The notes: generated by a model not told the origin, from the letters alone. Numbered from the stretch's first letter, positions 1 through 7,390 are shown. The stretch is 32,607 nt of DNA from an uncultured Ruminococcus sp. (GCA_900315755.1 ONAI01000016.1:1-32607); one strand, 5' to 3'. A program made the numbers and translations.

Positions 1-1
1 G

Positions 2-193
2 CTGGATTTCATCGCTGCGTGTCGGGCAGGGAAAATTCATGGCTATGACATAGTAGAAGGGCCTATGGCAGATGACACCATTTGGAATTATGTCAACGAT
101 TATATTGCTGGCACAATAAGCAGGCAGGCTTTCTGTTCCTCATCCGCAAGCACTGTTATTGTCGGATTATCACCGCATATGGGACAGTTGTGA
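2..193 (+). pseudogene. 3' remnant of a DUF3990-family gene (partial, fused tail)
   Basis: The frame opens at the window edge and reads LDFIAACRAGK, then YDIVEGPMADDTIWNYVND, then GTISRQAF before stopping. The pattern of hydrophobic start, YDIV.GPMADD and G.IS..AF is the C-terminal half of DUF3990 proteins, often encoded beside a small DUF3791 partner in gut Firmicutes. In the family some 30 more residues normally follow the ISR.AF segment. Here, after about base 130, the DNA becomes the antisense of the last codons of the reversed moeB gene, so the last ~20 residues are not family sequence. It is most simply a gene cut at its 3' end by a rearrangement. The 5' end lies outside the window, so whether a product is made cannot be judged. 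Confidence 0.6.
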
Positions 194-918
194 TTTCTTT
201 CAGGCAGTCTTACTTTTCGCCAGTTCATTTTCAGCCCGTCGAATACAAGCATACTGCCTGTAAGCAGTTCGCCCTGACCTGTGATGTACTTCACGGCTTC
301 AAGAGCCTGCATTGTCCCGATTATACCTGCCATTGCACCTATTACTCCCGCTTCACGGCAGCTTGGTACAGCGTCTTTCGGAGGCGGAGCTTCAAATATA
401 CAGCGGTAACATGGACCTTCGTCGGGCACATAAGTCATCAGCTGTCCCTCAAAGCGTAGAATACCAGCGTGACAGAAAGGCTTGTGTCCAAGTACACAGG
501 CGTCGTTTATCAGAAACTTCGTGGGGAAGTTGTCCGCACCGTCTATGATGAAATCATAATCTGCTATCATAGCCGCGATGTTTTTACTGTTTACGTATTC
601 ACGATATGTGATAACTTCAACATCGGGATTAAGGGCTTTAATTGTCTCAGCAGCGGACTGTACTTTTGTTTTGCCCACATCATTAGTGGCGTGGATTATC
701 TGCCTTTGCAGGTTTGAAAGCTCCACATTATCACAGTCGGCAATGCCGATAGTTCCTAAGCCTGCGGCTGCAAGGTACATAGCGGCAGGTGCGCCGAGAC
801 CTCCTGCACCTATAATGAGTACCTTTGCGGCGAGGAGTTTCTTCTGCCCTCTCACTCCTATTTCTTTTAATGTAATATGTCTCGAATAGCGTTCGAGCTG
901 TTGATCTGTTAAAGCCAT
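100..918 (-). CDS. moeB: MoeB/ThiF-type sulfur-carrier adenylyltransferase
   Basis: This is a cytoplasmic E1-like enzyme that adenylates the C-terminal Gly-Gly of a small sulfur-carrier protein (ThiS/MoaD type) for thiamine or molybdopterin synthesis. The start at 918 (MALTDQQLERYSRHI) has a GGGAGG site 5 bases upstream; the frame stays open further upstream but without family sequence. Visible motifs are the nucleotide loop GAGGLGAP, the DNVELSNLQRQ segment, the DGADNFPTKFLIND segment, and two zinc-type cysteine pairs (CYRC and CPIC). The length of 272 aa is normal. The last residues (about CLLIVPAI) are encoded on the reverse of the DUF3990 remnant, so the natural C-terminus seems replaced. 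A rhodanese gene diverges 25 bp away, and the likely promoter lies beyond it at 1270-1298. Whether the partner is ThiS, MoaD or another carrier cannot be told. Confidence 0.88.
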   Translation of the reverse strand: MALTDQQLERYSRHITLKEIGVRGQKKLLAAKVLIIGAGGLGAPAAMYLAAAGLGTIGIADCDNVELSNLQRQIIHATNDVGKTKVQSAAETIKALNPDVEVITYREYVNSKNIAAMIADYDFIIDGADNFPTKFLINDACVLGHKPFCHAGILRFEGQLMTYVPDEGPCYRCIFEAPPPKDAVPSCREAGVIGAMAGIIGTMQALEAVKYITGQGELLTGSMLVFDGLKMNWRKVRLPERNHNCPICGDNPTITVLADEEQKACLLIVPAI

Positions 919-943
919 TATTGCCTCCCGAAAGGAATTTGAT

Positions 944-1246
944 ATGAAAAGTATAAATGCAGCGGAAATATCTGCTCTTGATACAGAAAAAGTGCTTCTT
1001 CTCGACATAAGAAGCCGCGAAGAATTTAAAAATAACGGAATAAAAGGCTCGGTAAACGTGCCCTTTGACGAAATATCAACGGGGCTTTCAAAGCTGCCGA
1101 TGGACAAGCCCGTTTATGTTCTTTGCAGAACAGGCGACCTCAGCGAAGAAGTCGCCGAAATACTGGAAGACCGCGGATATGATGTATATAATGTAGAGGG
1201 CGGTCACGCCGCATATATCGTGAGTCTTGCAAATGCCAAGCTGTAA
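944..1246 (+). CDS. Single-domain rhodanese-like sulfurtransferase
   Basis: A 100-aa protein made of one rhodanese domain. It has the LLLDIRSREEF entry motif, a NVPFDEI segment, and the active-site loop LCRTGDLSEE, whose cysteine would carry the persulfide. Such stand-alone domains pass sulfur to acceptors, often together with MoeB/ThiF enzymes, which fits the adjacent adenylyltransferase; in many bacteria the two are fused or co-transcribed. Here they diverge with 25 bp between start codons. GAAAGGA ends 7 bases before the ATG. No good forward promoter fits in the gap, so transcription must start within or beyond moeB. The acceptor is unknown. Confidence 0.85.
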   Translation: MKSINAAEISALDTEKVLLLDIRSREEFKNNGIKGSVNVPFDEISTGLSKLPMDKPVYVLCRTGDLSEEVAEILEDRGYDVYNVEGGHAAYIVSLANAKL

Positions 1247-1269
1247 ATGTAATTCCTACTTGTTTAATA

Positions 1270-1298
1270 AGTATAGCATATACACATGAGCTTTTCAA
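1270..1298 (-). promoter_or_regulatory. Sigma-A-type promoter reading towards moeB
   Basis: On the minus strand, TTGAAA (1293-1298) and TATACT (1270-1275) are separated by 17 bp, with an extended -10 TGC just before the TATACT. Transcription would run antisense through the whole rhodanese gene and then into moeB, giving moeB a leader of roughly 340 nt. Confidence 0.6.
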
Positions 1299-1425
1299 GG
1301 GCGTCGGGTATAGATTTTTCCTATAATCCGCAATGAATGGAATTGTTCTTTGTGAATCCGAATTTTGTGTACATCAGAACGCACGAAAGCAGCTCACAAA
1401 AGCGCAGGAAAATGCACAAATCACA

Positions 1426-1454
1426 TTGAAAACGAAGTTTTAATATGCTATAAT
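1426..1454 (+). promoter_or_regulatory. Sigma-A promoter for the TfoX-N gene
   Basis: TTGAAA (1426-1431), a 17-bp spacer and TATAAT (1449-1454), preceded by an extended -10 TGC. It lies about 70 bp before the start of the next gene. The rest of the 280-bp gap 1247-1526 holds the opposing promoter at 1270-1298 and nothing else I recognise. Confidence 0.75.
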
Positions 1455-1526
1455 GTGTAATGAATGATATAACGCATTTTAACCGCAATATCCAGAACAT
1501 TACAATAAAGATCAAGGAGAATTATT

Positions 1527-1850
1527 ATGGCATCCACTAAAGATTACCTTGAATTTGTTTTAGAACAGCTTTCCGGCATTGAAGACATATCGCACCGTGC
1601 AATGATGGGAGAATACATACTTTACTATCATGGCAGAGTATTCGGAGGGATCTACGATAACCGTTTCCTCGTAAAGCCAACCGCCTCGGCAAAAAAGCTT
1701 TTACCTGATGCACCTTTGGAACTTCCTTATGAAGGAGCCAAAGAAATGCTCATGATCGAGGACATCGAGAATAAGGAACTGCTGAAAGAATTGCTCGATT
1801 CAATGCTCGGTGAACTGCCTGCTCCGAAAAAGAAGCCGCAGAAGCAATGA
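1527..1850 (+). CDS. TfoX N-terminal domain protein
   Basis: A 107-aa protein consisting of one TfoX-N domain (Sxy/TfoX family). Recognisable features are the N-terminal helix DYLEFVLEQL, the RAMMGEYILYYHGRVFGGI segment and the FLVKPT strand. In Gamma-proteobacteria TfoX controls competence, but the isolated N-domain proteins common in Clostridia have no established role, so no competence function is implied. The C-terminus is a short Lys/Pro-rich tail. AAGGAG lies 7 bases before the ATG. It has its own promoter, and another promoter follows it, so it is probably monocistronic. Confidence 0.85.
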   Translation: MASTKDYLEFVLEQLSGIEDISHRAMMGEYILYYHGRVFGGIYDNRFLVKPTASAKKLLPDAPLELPYEGAKEMLMIEDIENKELLKELLDSMLGELPAPKKKPQKQ

Positions 1851-1891
1851 CTTCATGATTCAAAACAACAGTACAAAAGCACAAATATTCA

Positions 1892-1920
1892 TTGACACTT
1901 TGACCAAAACATGGTATAAT
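1892..1920 (+). promoter_or_regulatory. Sigma-A promoter of the pectate lyase gene
   Basis: A full consensus TTGACA (1892-1897), a 17-bp spacer and TATAAT (1915-1920), 56 bp before the ATG. This predicts strong basal transcription unless repressed; no obvious operator was seen around it. Confidence 0.85.
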
Positions 1921-1976
1921 ACGGTTGATAAGTTTTAGGCATAAACATATCGCATTAATCAAAGGAGTTGATAGCA

Positions 1977-4430
1977 ATGAACCACCTCTCAAAAAAGTGG
2001 CAGTGTGCGATACTGTCACTGGCAGTTCTTCTGGCGTGTATGCTGCCTCTTTACGGCACATCAGCCCGTATGCTGCAAGCTAATGCTGTTTCAGCCGATT
2101 ATCCGGCGCAGCTTATGAACATCGCATCAAAAGACAACTCTTCCGTTCTTACAGAAAACGGAACAAAAGACAATTCCACGCTCTCTGTAAAAGCTTTAGG
2201 CGGCGATCTTTCAGCAGCGTGGAGGTTCGACAGAGTAAATGCCGATGCTAACGGTACTTTCTTCAAGATAGTCAATGCACAGTCCGGCAGACTTCTCACA
2301 CCTAAGAACTACAATGTCAAAGCCGGAAGCAGCGTAGTCGTATACGGCAGTGAATCTGCCCAGTCTCAGCACTGGTACGCTGTACCTGTAAAGCAGGATC
2401 ATCTGGGCAATGATCTTTACTATAAGATCGTAAACTATTCTGATACCTCCCTCGCACTTACTCAGGGAACCTCCGGAATGACGCTCGAAGCTTTTGAAGG
2501 AAAAGACAATCAGCTCTGGCTTCTCAATTCTGACGGACTTCAGGGCTTCGCCGGCTACTGCAAGAACGATAACACAAACAATATCAAAGCCGGCGATATA
2601 GGCGGTCTCTTTGGTGAGATAGTTGAGGCTTCAACATTCGATGAGCTCAAAAACTATGCAGAGTCGTCTGCACCATACACTATCCTCATTACAAAAAATA
2701 TCAGCATTACTGAACTCAACTTCAACAAAACACGCTATATGTGTACTAAAGGAAGGATCTACGTTCAGGGCAACAAGACTATCATAGGAAGCTATGGTGC
2801 TCACACCCTGTTCAATGTCCAGTTCTGCACAAAGCGCCACTCAACGACAAGCAACAATATCATCATAAAAAACCTTGATATGCAGCACGATGCCGAGTCT
2901 AACAACAACGACTCGATCGTATGCTATTTCAGCGCCGGTGAAAACCTCTGGGTCGACCACGTTACATTTACCGGTCACAGTAACTACGGCTATGCTCCGC
3001 AGACACAGCAGGTAGACGAGGATAAATTCTTCGCCTGCTGCTATGATGCCGACTACTGTACAATTTCCGACTGCTCTTTCGGCGGACACAAATACGGTCT
3101 TATCCTCGGTTATCCTGATGATACAGCAGAGGTCAAGAGCAGCTACGACAACTTCCCGCGTATGACTCTTATCTCGAATAAATTCAATGATACAAATACA
3201 AGAGGTCCGGGACTTATGCGCTGGGGATATTTCCACTCGCTCAATAACTATGTCAATAAGTTCAATATGGCTTATACTGTTCACAGCGGCTGTGACATCT
3301 ATGCCGAAAACTGCTTCTATGAAAACGGCGGCAACGTCATCTGCGACTGGAATCAGATAACCTTCCCGGGCGCTTACTATGAAACAGGCTCAAAATTCAG
3401 CAATTGCCAGAGAACTGTACGCGGTCAGGGAACTCAGAACAATCCGAGCAACTCCGTTGAAAGCTACTGGAGACCTTATAACAACTATGATTACAAGGCG
3501 CTTTCTGCCGATCAGGCTAAGAATTACTGCACCTATAATTCCGGCTGTAAATCAGCTGCAAAGGATATTACATACGTGCGGTTCAGCGCCAATGGCGTTC
3601 CAAGTGCCGGATATACAGAAGCCCCCTCTGAACCGGAATATGTTCCGGCAGTATTCGAGGACGGTTCAGCTTTCCGCTTTAAGAACGTCAATTCCGGACT
3701 TTATATGCAGGTAGAAGGCGGCGTAGCTGCTAACGGTACGAACGTACAGCAGTGGGGCTCGGACGGAGTTTCTCTCCACGATGTATGGAAGCTTATTGAT
3801 GCCGGTGAAGGCTATTACAATATTGCTTCATGTGCCGGTGACGGCTCTGTGACTTATATGCTCGACGTTTCAGGCAAAAAGACCGCCAACGGTACTAACA
3901 TCACCCTTTATCAGCAGAACGGCGGCGATAATCAGCAGTTCATGTTCACTAAGAATGCAGACGGCTCCTACAAGATCCGAACCAAAATCACCGGCGAAGC
4001 TTCGGCTGTTGAAGTCACAAGTGCTCTTATGACTTCCGGTGCTAATGTACAGCAGTGGGAGATCAACGGCGCGAACTGTCAGGACTGGATACTCGAACCG
4101 GCTTCCACAGAGTTGCCAACAGAACCGCCGACAGAACCAGTCACAGAAGAACCAACCGATCCTGTAACAGACGCTCCCGATACTTCTGAGGAAGAACCGG
4201 TCGTTTACGGCGATGCTAATTGCGATACCGAGATCAGTATGCCGGATGTCGTAATTGTTATGCAGTCTTGTCTCAATCCATCAAAATACGGCTTAGGTCA
4301 ACCGGACGGAATTACCGAAAAAGGTCTGAGAAATGCCGATGTTGACGGCGTTGAAGGCGTATCGCCTACCGACGCGCTCGTCATCCAGAGATATACGCTC
4401 TCTCTCATAGACACCCTGCCAGTTAAATAA
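1977..4430 (+). CDS. Secreted PL1 pectate lyase with ricin-type CBM modules and dockerin
   Basis: Secreted enzyme expected to cleave polygalacturonate by beta-elimination and to dock onto a cellulosome scaffoldin. The ATG at 1977 lies 9 bases after AAAGGAG; the TTG at 1968 touches that site and is unlikely. In order: signal peptide (about 1-40), a divergent ricin-like beta-trefoil (about 45-185, with repeated Q.W motifs), a PL1 parallel beta-helix (about 210-520), a second ricin/CBM13-like module (about 560-705), a Thr/Pro/Glu linker, and a type I dockerin (about 745-817). The PL1 part shows LWVDHVTF (about 324-331) and RGPGLMRWG (about 409-417), the usual place of the catalytic arginine. The first dockerin calcium loop is canonical; the second carries two extra residues. 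It has its own promoter and terminator. Exact pectin specificity cannot be read from sequence. Confidence 0.88.
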   Translation: MNHLSKKWQCAILSLAVLLACMLPLYGTSARMLQANAVSADYPAQLMNIASKDNSSVLTENGTKDNSTLSVKALGGDLSAAWRFDRVNADANGTFFKIVNAQSGRLLTPKNYNVKAGSSVVVYGSESAQSQHWYAVPVKQDHLGNDLYYKIVNYSDTSLALTQGTSGMTLEAFEGKDNQLWLLNSDGLQGFAGYCKNDNTNNIKAGDIGGLFGEIVEASTFDELKNYAESSAPYTILITKNISITELNFNKTRYMCTKGRIYVQGNKTIIGSYGAHTLFNVQFCTKRHSTTSNNIIIKNLDMQHDAESNNNDSIVCYFSAGENLWVDHVTFTGHSNYGYAPQTQQVDEDKFFACCYDADYCTISDCSFGGHKYGLILGYPDDTAEVKSSYDNFPRMTLISNKFNDTNTRGPGLMRWGYFHSLNNYVNKFNMAYTVHSGCDIYAENCFYENGGNVICDWNQITFPGAYYETGSKFSNCQRTVRGQGTQNNPSNSVESYWRPYNNYDYKALSADQAKNYCTYNSGCKSAAKDITYVRFSANGVPSAGYTEAPSEPEYVPAVFEDGSAFRFKNVNSGLYMQVEGGVAANGTNVQQWGSDGVSLHDVWKLIDAGEGYYNIASCAGDGSVTYMLDVSGKKTANGTNITLYQQNGGDNQQFMFTKNADGSYKIRTKITGEASAVEVTSALMTSGANVQQWEINGANCQDWILEPASTELPTEPPTEPVTEEPTDPVTDAPDTSEEEPVVYGDANCDTEISMPDVVIVMQSCLNPSKYGLGQPDGITEKGLRNADVDGVEGVSPTDALVIQRYTLSLIDTLPVK

Positions 4431-4457
4431 TAAGTCTCCGATCCATTGAGCGCATAA

Positions 4458-4484
4458 AAAGCCCCACATTTTATGTGGGGCTTT
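4458..4484 (+). terminator. Intrinsic terminator after the pectate lyase
   Basis: A perfect 12-bp stem, AAAGCCCCACAT and its complement, closes a 3-nt TTT loop; the 3' arm ends in TTT and a T-rich stretch follows. Almost the same stem recurs at 7391-7416. Confidence 0.85.
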
Positions 4485-4510
4485 ACTTTATGCCGCATAC
4501 GATAGGCTGT

Positions 4511-4552
4511 GCATATGACGATATATCAATCAATTCTATACGTCATATATGC
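4511..4552. repeat. Inverted repeat upstream of the ECF S-component gene
   Basis: GCATATGACG (4511-4520) faces CGTCATATATGC (4541-4552), complementary apart from a 2-nt bulge, with a 20-nt AT-rich centre. It lies between the pectate lyase terminator and the next promoter. It could be an RNA fold or a protein site; function unknown. Confidence 0.4.
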
Positions 4553-4562
4553 TAAAAACCGC

Positions 4563-4582
4563 AATATCATGTTCGTGATATT
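4563..4582. promoter_or_regulatory. Palindromic operator-like site before the ECF S-component promoter
   Basis: AATATCA (4563-4569) and TGATATT (4576-4582) form a perfect 7-bp inverted repeat around 6 bp, ending 15 bp before the -35 box. Size, symmetry and place fit a dimeric regulator, which I cannot name. Confidence 0.4.
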
Positions 4583-4597
4583 TGTGCTGTTAAACAC

Positions 4598-4626
4598 TTG
4601 CAAATCGGATATTATAGTGCTATAAT
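4598..4626 (+). promoter_or_regulatory. Sigma-A promoter of the ECF S-component gene
   Basis: TTGCAA (4598-4603), a 17-bp spacer and TATAAT (4621-4626), with an extended -10 TGC at 4618-4620. Confidence 0.75.
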
Positions 4627-4666
4627 TAACGCATACAAAACCAATATGAATAAAAGGTGGTTTATC

Positions 4667-5194
4667 ATGACAAGAACTAATCAAAAAGCTAAAATCAGAT
4701 ATATGGTACTCACAGGGCTGTTTTCTGCGCTGATCTACGTTTTCACAGCCTTCCTGCATATCCCGACAGGTGCCGGATATACTCACGCCGGAGATGGTTT
4801 GATATACCTCTCAGCCTCGATCCTCCCCTTCTATTATGCAGCTGCTGCCGGTGCTATCGGAGCGTCACTTGCTGACGGTCTTTCCGGATTTGCAATATGG
4901 ATACCGGCAACACTCATCATAAAAGTCATTACAGCTTCATTCTTTACCAATAAATCAGATAAGATACTCTCCAAACGAAATCTGCTTGCAATACTTCCGT
5001 CATTTGTCCTGTGCGTAGTAGGTTACAGCCTCTACGAAGGCATAGTAATGGCAAAAGGATTTTCAAGTTCAGCAATAATCGCTGCATTCGCCCAAACTCC
5101 CGCTTACTGCGTTCAGATAGCTGCAAGCTCCGCACTTTACATCTTTACAGCATCTGCTCTCGACAGAATGAATTTCAAAAAGAGAATAATGTAA
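4667..5194 (+). CDS. ECF transporter substrate-binding S component
   Basis: A 175-aa membrane protein with about five to six hydrophobic segments. The N-terminal stretch YMVLTGLFSALIYVFTAF, the HAGDGLIYL motif, and the GAIGASLADGLSGFAIWIP and TLIIKV segments are typical of S components of energy-coupling-factor vitamin transporters (PF07155-like; TIGR04002 is the closest group I recall). It would bind a vitamin or precursor and share an EcfA/A'/T module encoded elsewhere. The substrate is not evident; pyridoxine- or thiamine-related compounds are possible by family only. The ATG at 4667 lies 7 bases after AGGTGG; the frame upstream overlaps the promoter and is not used. A palindrome just before the promoter suggests regulation. 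Confidence 0.78.
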   Translation: MTRTNQKAKIRYMVLTGLFSALIYVFTAFLHIPTGAGYTHAGDGLIYLSASILPFYYAAAAGAIGASLADGLSGFAIWIPATLIIKVITASFFTNKSDKILSKRNLLAILPSFVLCVVGYSLYEGIVMAKGFSSSAIIAAFAQTPAYCVQIAASSALYIFTASALDRMNFKKRIM

Positions 5195-5201
5195 CACAAA
5201 A

Positions 5202-5241
5202 AAGTCCCGAAACGATCAGATCAGCGCTTCGGGACTTCGTT
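5202..5241 (+). terminator. Intrinsic terminator after the ECF S-component gene
   Basis: AAGTCCCGAA (5202-5211) pairs with TTCGGGACTT (5228-5237) over a 16-nt loop, followed by CGTTTT. Confidence 0.7.
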
Positions 5242-5268
5242 TTATCATTCGGTTTCTGAGGTCTGATA

Positions 5269-5297
5269 TTGACTTAACAAATCAATTGTGCTATAAT
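5269..5297 (+). promoter_or_regulatory. Sigma-A promoter of the lipoprotein/azlCD stretch
   Basis: TTGACT (5269-5274), a 17-bp spacer and TATAAT (5292-5297) preceded by an extended -10 TGC. No terminator is visible until 7391, so it may drive both lipoproteins and azlCD. Confidence 0.75.
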
Positions 5298-5327
5298 CTA
5301 ATATAGTTAAAAAGGAGGAATTGCCAC

Positions 5328-6155
5328 ATGAAGAAAAAATATGCATTTTTAATGTCACTGATGCTCTTAACTTCAATGTTCGCCACTGCCTGCGGAGACA
5401 GCGATGAATCAAGCAAATCAGCCAAAGCATCTACTACTTCCGCTTCTGAAAAAGAAGACGCATCAGACATTGATGATACTTCCGATGAAGAGACTACAAC
5501 AAAAAAACAGTCTACTACCAAAAACGGTATAAAGCTCCCCGATGCTTCCGATGAAGCTGTTGAGGACGAAACTGTTGATAGTGCAGCTGAGGGTACTGAT
5601 TTCCAAAGCGGTACTATTGAAAACAACGTTTACACAAGCGATTTTGCCGGTATCAGCTTCAAGATCCCGGAAGGCTGGGGCGTAGCAAGCAAAGAACAGC
5701 TCCTCGCTTTAGTAAACTACGGCCTTGACGCAACAGGCAATCAGGATCTTGTTGATAAGGATTCACTTGAAAACAATGCAATATATGACGCTGCTGTTCA
5801 CGGAAGCAACGGCGAAACTATCATGATAGTCTTTGAGAACCTCAAAAAAACTACCTATGATCCCGACAGCGTTACTGAAAAAGTATACCTTGAAGCTATG
5901 AAAACTCAGTTCGATAATATGGTTTCGGGAGTTACTTATTCAAACGTTTCCGGTCCTGAGAAGATAAAGCTCGGCGGCAAGATATTCTATAAGTATTCGC
6001 ATGATGCTACTTATGATGTGCTTGGAGGATACACTGTAAATCAGTGCTACTATTGCCGTAAAATCGGAGATCTGCTGTTATCTGTAATTATGAGTTCCGG
6101 CACAGACGGTGCAGATATGTCTGTATATGAGAGTAATTTCTCTCCCGCAGAATAA
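5328..6155 (+). CDS. Predicted lipoprotein of unknown function
   Basis: A 275-aa exported protein. A Lys-rich start and hydrophobic core lead to FATAC, a plausible lipobox with the lipidated Cys near residue 22. A low-complexity Ser/Thr/Asp/Glu/Lys linker follows to about residue 95, then one globular domain beginning around FAGISFKIPEGWG. That 'F.IPEGW' entry is seen in many small surface-lipoprotein domains of Firmicutes (PsbP-like folds), but I do not recognise a named family. AAGGAGG lies before the ATG. It is followed at 18 bp by a second, very small lipoprotein gene and then azlCD. Function unknown. Confidence 0.75.
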   Translation: MKKKYAFLMSLMLLTSMFATACGDSDESSKSAKASTTSASEKEDASDIDDTSDEETTTKKQSTTKNGIKLPDASDEAVEDETVDSAAEGTDFQSGTIENNVYTSDFAGISFKIPEGWGVASKEQLLALVNYGLDATGNQDLVDKDSLENNAIYDAAVHGSNGETIMIVFENLKKTTYDPDSVTEKVYLEAMKTQFDNMVSGVTYSNVSGPEKIKLGGKIFYKYSHDATYDVLGGYTVNQCYYCRKIGDLLLSVIMSSGTDGADMSVYESNFSPAE

Positions 6156-6173
6156 TTAAAGGAGAAGATCGTT

Positions 6174-6338
6174 ATGAAAAAATTCATATTAGCTATGTTA
6201 TGTATCCTTAGTATCGTTTCAATGGCTTCCTGTAAAAACAGCGGAAGCAGCGATGACAGCAGCAACAGCAGCACTCAGTCTGCAACAGCTGCTACCGGCA
6301 AAAAAAGCAACTTGATAATAGAGGAGGTTACCGACTAA
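6174..6338 (+). CDS. 54-aa mini-lipoprotein
   Basis: A short frame read directly: MKKFILAMLCILSIVSMASC, then a Ser/Asn/Thr/Ala-rich tail ending LIIEEVTD. The cleavage region SMASC is a good lipobox, which would leave a lipid-anchored peptide of about 35 residues. AAAGGAG lies 9 bases before the ATG. It begins 18 bp after the larger lipoprotein and has a similar export signal and Ser-rich stretch, so it may be a shrunken paralogue or a genuine small lipoprotein. The last codons contain a strong GAGGAGG motif with no start codon at the right distance. Confidence 0.6.
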   Translation: MKKFILAMLCILSIVSMASCKNSGSSDDSSNSSTQSATAATGKKSNLIIEEVTD

Positions 6339-6365
6339 ACTGTTTTGCAGTGCTTTCGGTTATGA

Positions 6366-7070
6366 ATGAAGTCTTATTTCGCTAAAGGAATGTATGATGG
6401 CATACCTATCGCTCTCGGATACATTTCTGTCTCATTTGGTTTCGGTATAATGGCTGTACACTCCGGACTTTCTGTCCTCGCAGCTTCAATTATCTCCGCG
6501 ACCAATCTTACTTCCGCCGGACAGGCTGCCGGCGTTGACATCATCGAGGCAAGCGGTACTATCGTGGAAATGATAATGGTACAGTTCGTTATCAATCTCA
6601 GGTATTCGCTTATGGCACTCTCACTTTCGCAAAAACTCGACAGCAGCTTCACTGCTCCGCACAGATTTGCAGCATCCTATGGCATAACTGATGAGATATT
6701 CGCTGTTTGTTCAGCACAGAAAGAGCGCTTGCGTCCGGCTTATATGTACGGTATGATATTCGTGGCATTTGCCGGCTGGGTGAGCGGTACGGCAATGGGT
6801 GCAGCCGCCGGACAGTTATTGCCTTCTGCTGTAAGCAGCGCAATGGGTATCGTGCTTTACGGTATGTTTATTGCAATAATAATACCGCCGGCAAGAAAAC
6901 AGCTCAGCGTTCTGATAGTAGTGCTTTCTGCGGCGGGGCTTAGTATATTGTTCAGGTATGTGATAACATCTGTCTCGGACGGCTTTGCAATAATCATAAG
7001 TGCAATTGCGGCTTCGGTTATAGGAGCTCTTCTGTTCCCGATCGAAGAAGAGGAGGAAGCCTGCGAATGA
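6366..7070 (+). CDS. azlC: AzlC-type branched-chain amino acid exporter, large subunit
   Basis: A 234-aa polytopic membrane protein. The opening FAKGMYDGIPIALGYISVSFGFGI is the AzlC signature; NLRYSLMALSLS and the FAASYGITDEIFA segment are also family landmarks. AzlC and AzlD together export branched-chain amino acids (named from azaleucine resistance in Bacillus). The ATG at 6366 has no clear ribosome-binding site; an internal ATG at 6390 follows AAAGGA too closely and would cut the conserved start. Its stop overlaps azlD by ATGA. It may be read from the lipoprotein promoter at 5269-5297. Confidence 0.9.
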   Translation: MKSYFAKGMYDGIPIALGYISVSFGFGIMAVHSGLSVLAASIISATNLTSAGQAAGVDIIEASGTIVEMIMVQFVINLRYSLMALSLSQKLDSSFTAPHRFAASYGITDEIFAVCSAQKERLRPAYMYGMIFVAFAGWVSGTAMGAAAGQLLPSAVSSAMGIVLYGMFIAIIIPPARKQLSVLIVVLSAAGLSILFRYVITSVSDGFAIIISAIAASVIGALLFPIEEEEEACE

Positions 7071-7366
7071 AACTTATGATATATATCATTGTCATGGCTG
7101 GTGTAACTTATATTATCCGTATGCTGCCGTTTGCGTTTTTCAGGCGGAAGATAAACTCGCAGTTTTTCAGAAGTCTATTGTATTACATTCCATATGCGGT
7201 GTTGAGCGCTATGACTATTCCGGCTATATTTTACAGCACAGGCAGCTATATAACAGCAGCTGTCGGAACTGTTGCAGCTGTTGCACTTGCATATTTCGGA
7301 CTTCCTCTGATAGCTGTCGCACTTACAGCTGCTGCTTCAGCATTTGCCGCCGGATTCTTTATATAA
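7067..7366 (+). CDS. azlD: AzlD-type branched-chain amino acid exporter, small subunit
   Basis: A 99-aa protein with three to four membrane segments. The TYIIRMLPFAFFRRKI motif and the YIPYAVLSAMTIPAIFYSTG segment are typical of AzlD. The start overlaps the azlC stop (ATGA), so the two subunits are translationally coupled. It ends 25 bp before a bidirectional terminator shared with the convergent gene. Confidence 0.9.
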   Translation: MKLMIYIIVMAGVTYIIRMLPFAFFRRKINSQFFRSLLYYIPYAVLSAMTIPAIFYSTGSYITAAVGTVAAVALAYFGLPLIAVALTAAASAFAAGFFI

Positions 7367-7390
7367 GCCCGGCTTACACCAGAATATGAC

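Noticed and set aside
1527-1850. Competence regulator role for the TfoX-N protein
   Set aside because: The C-terminal TfoX domain is absent, and single N-domain proteins in Firmicutes have no shown competence role.
1968-1976. TTG at 1968 as the pectate lyase start
   Set aside because: It directly abuts the AAAGGAG site; the ATG at 1977 has normal spacing and begins a proper signal peptide.
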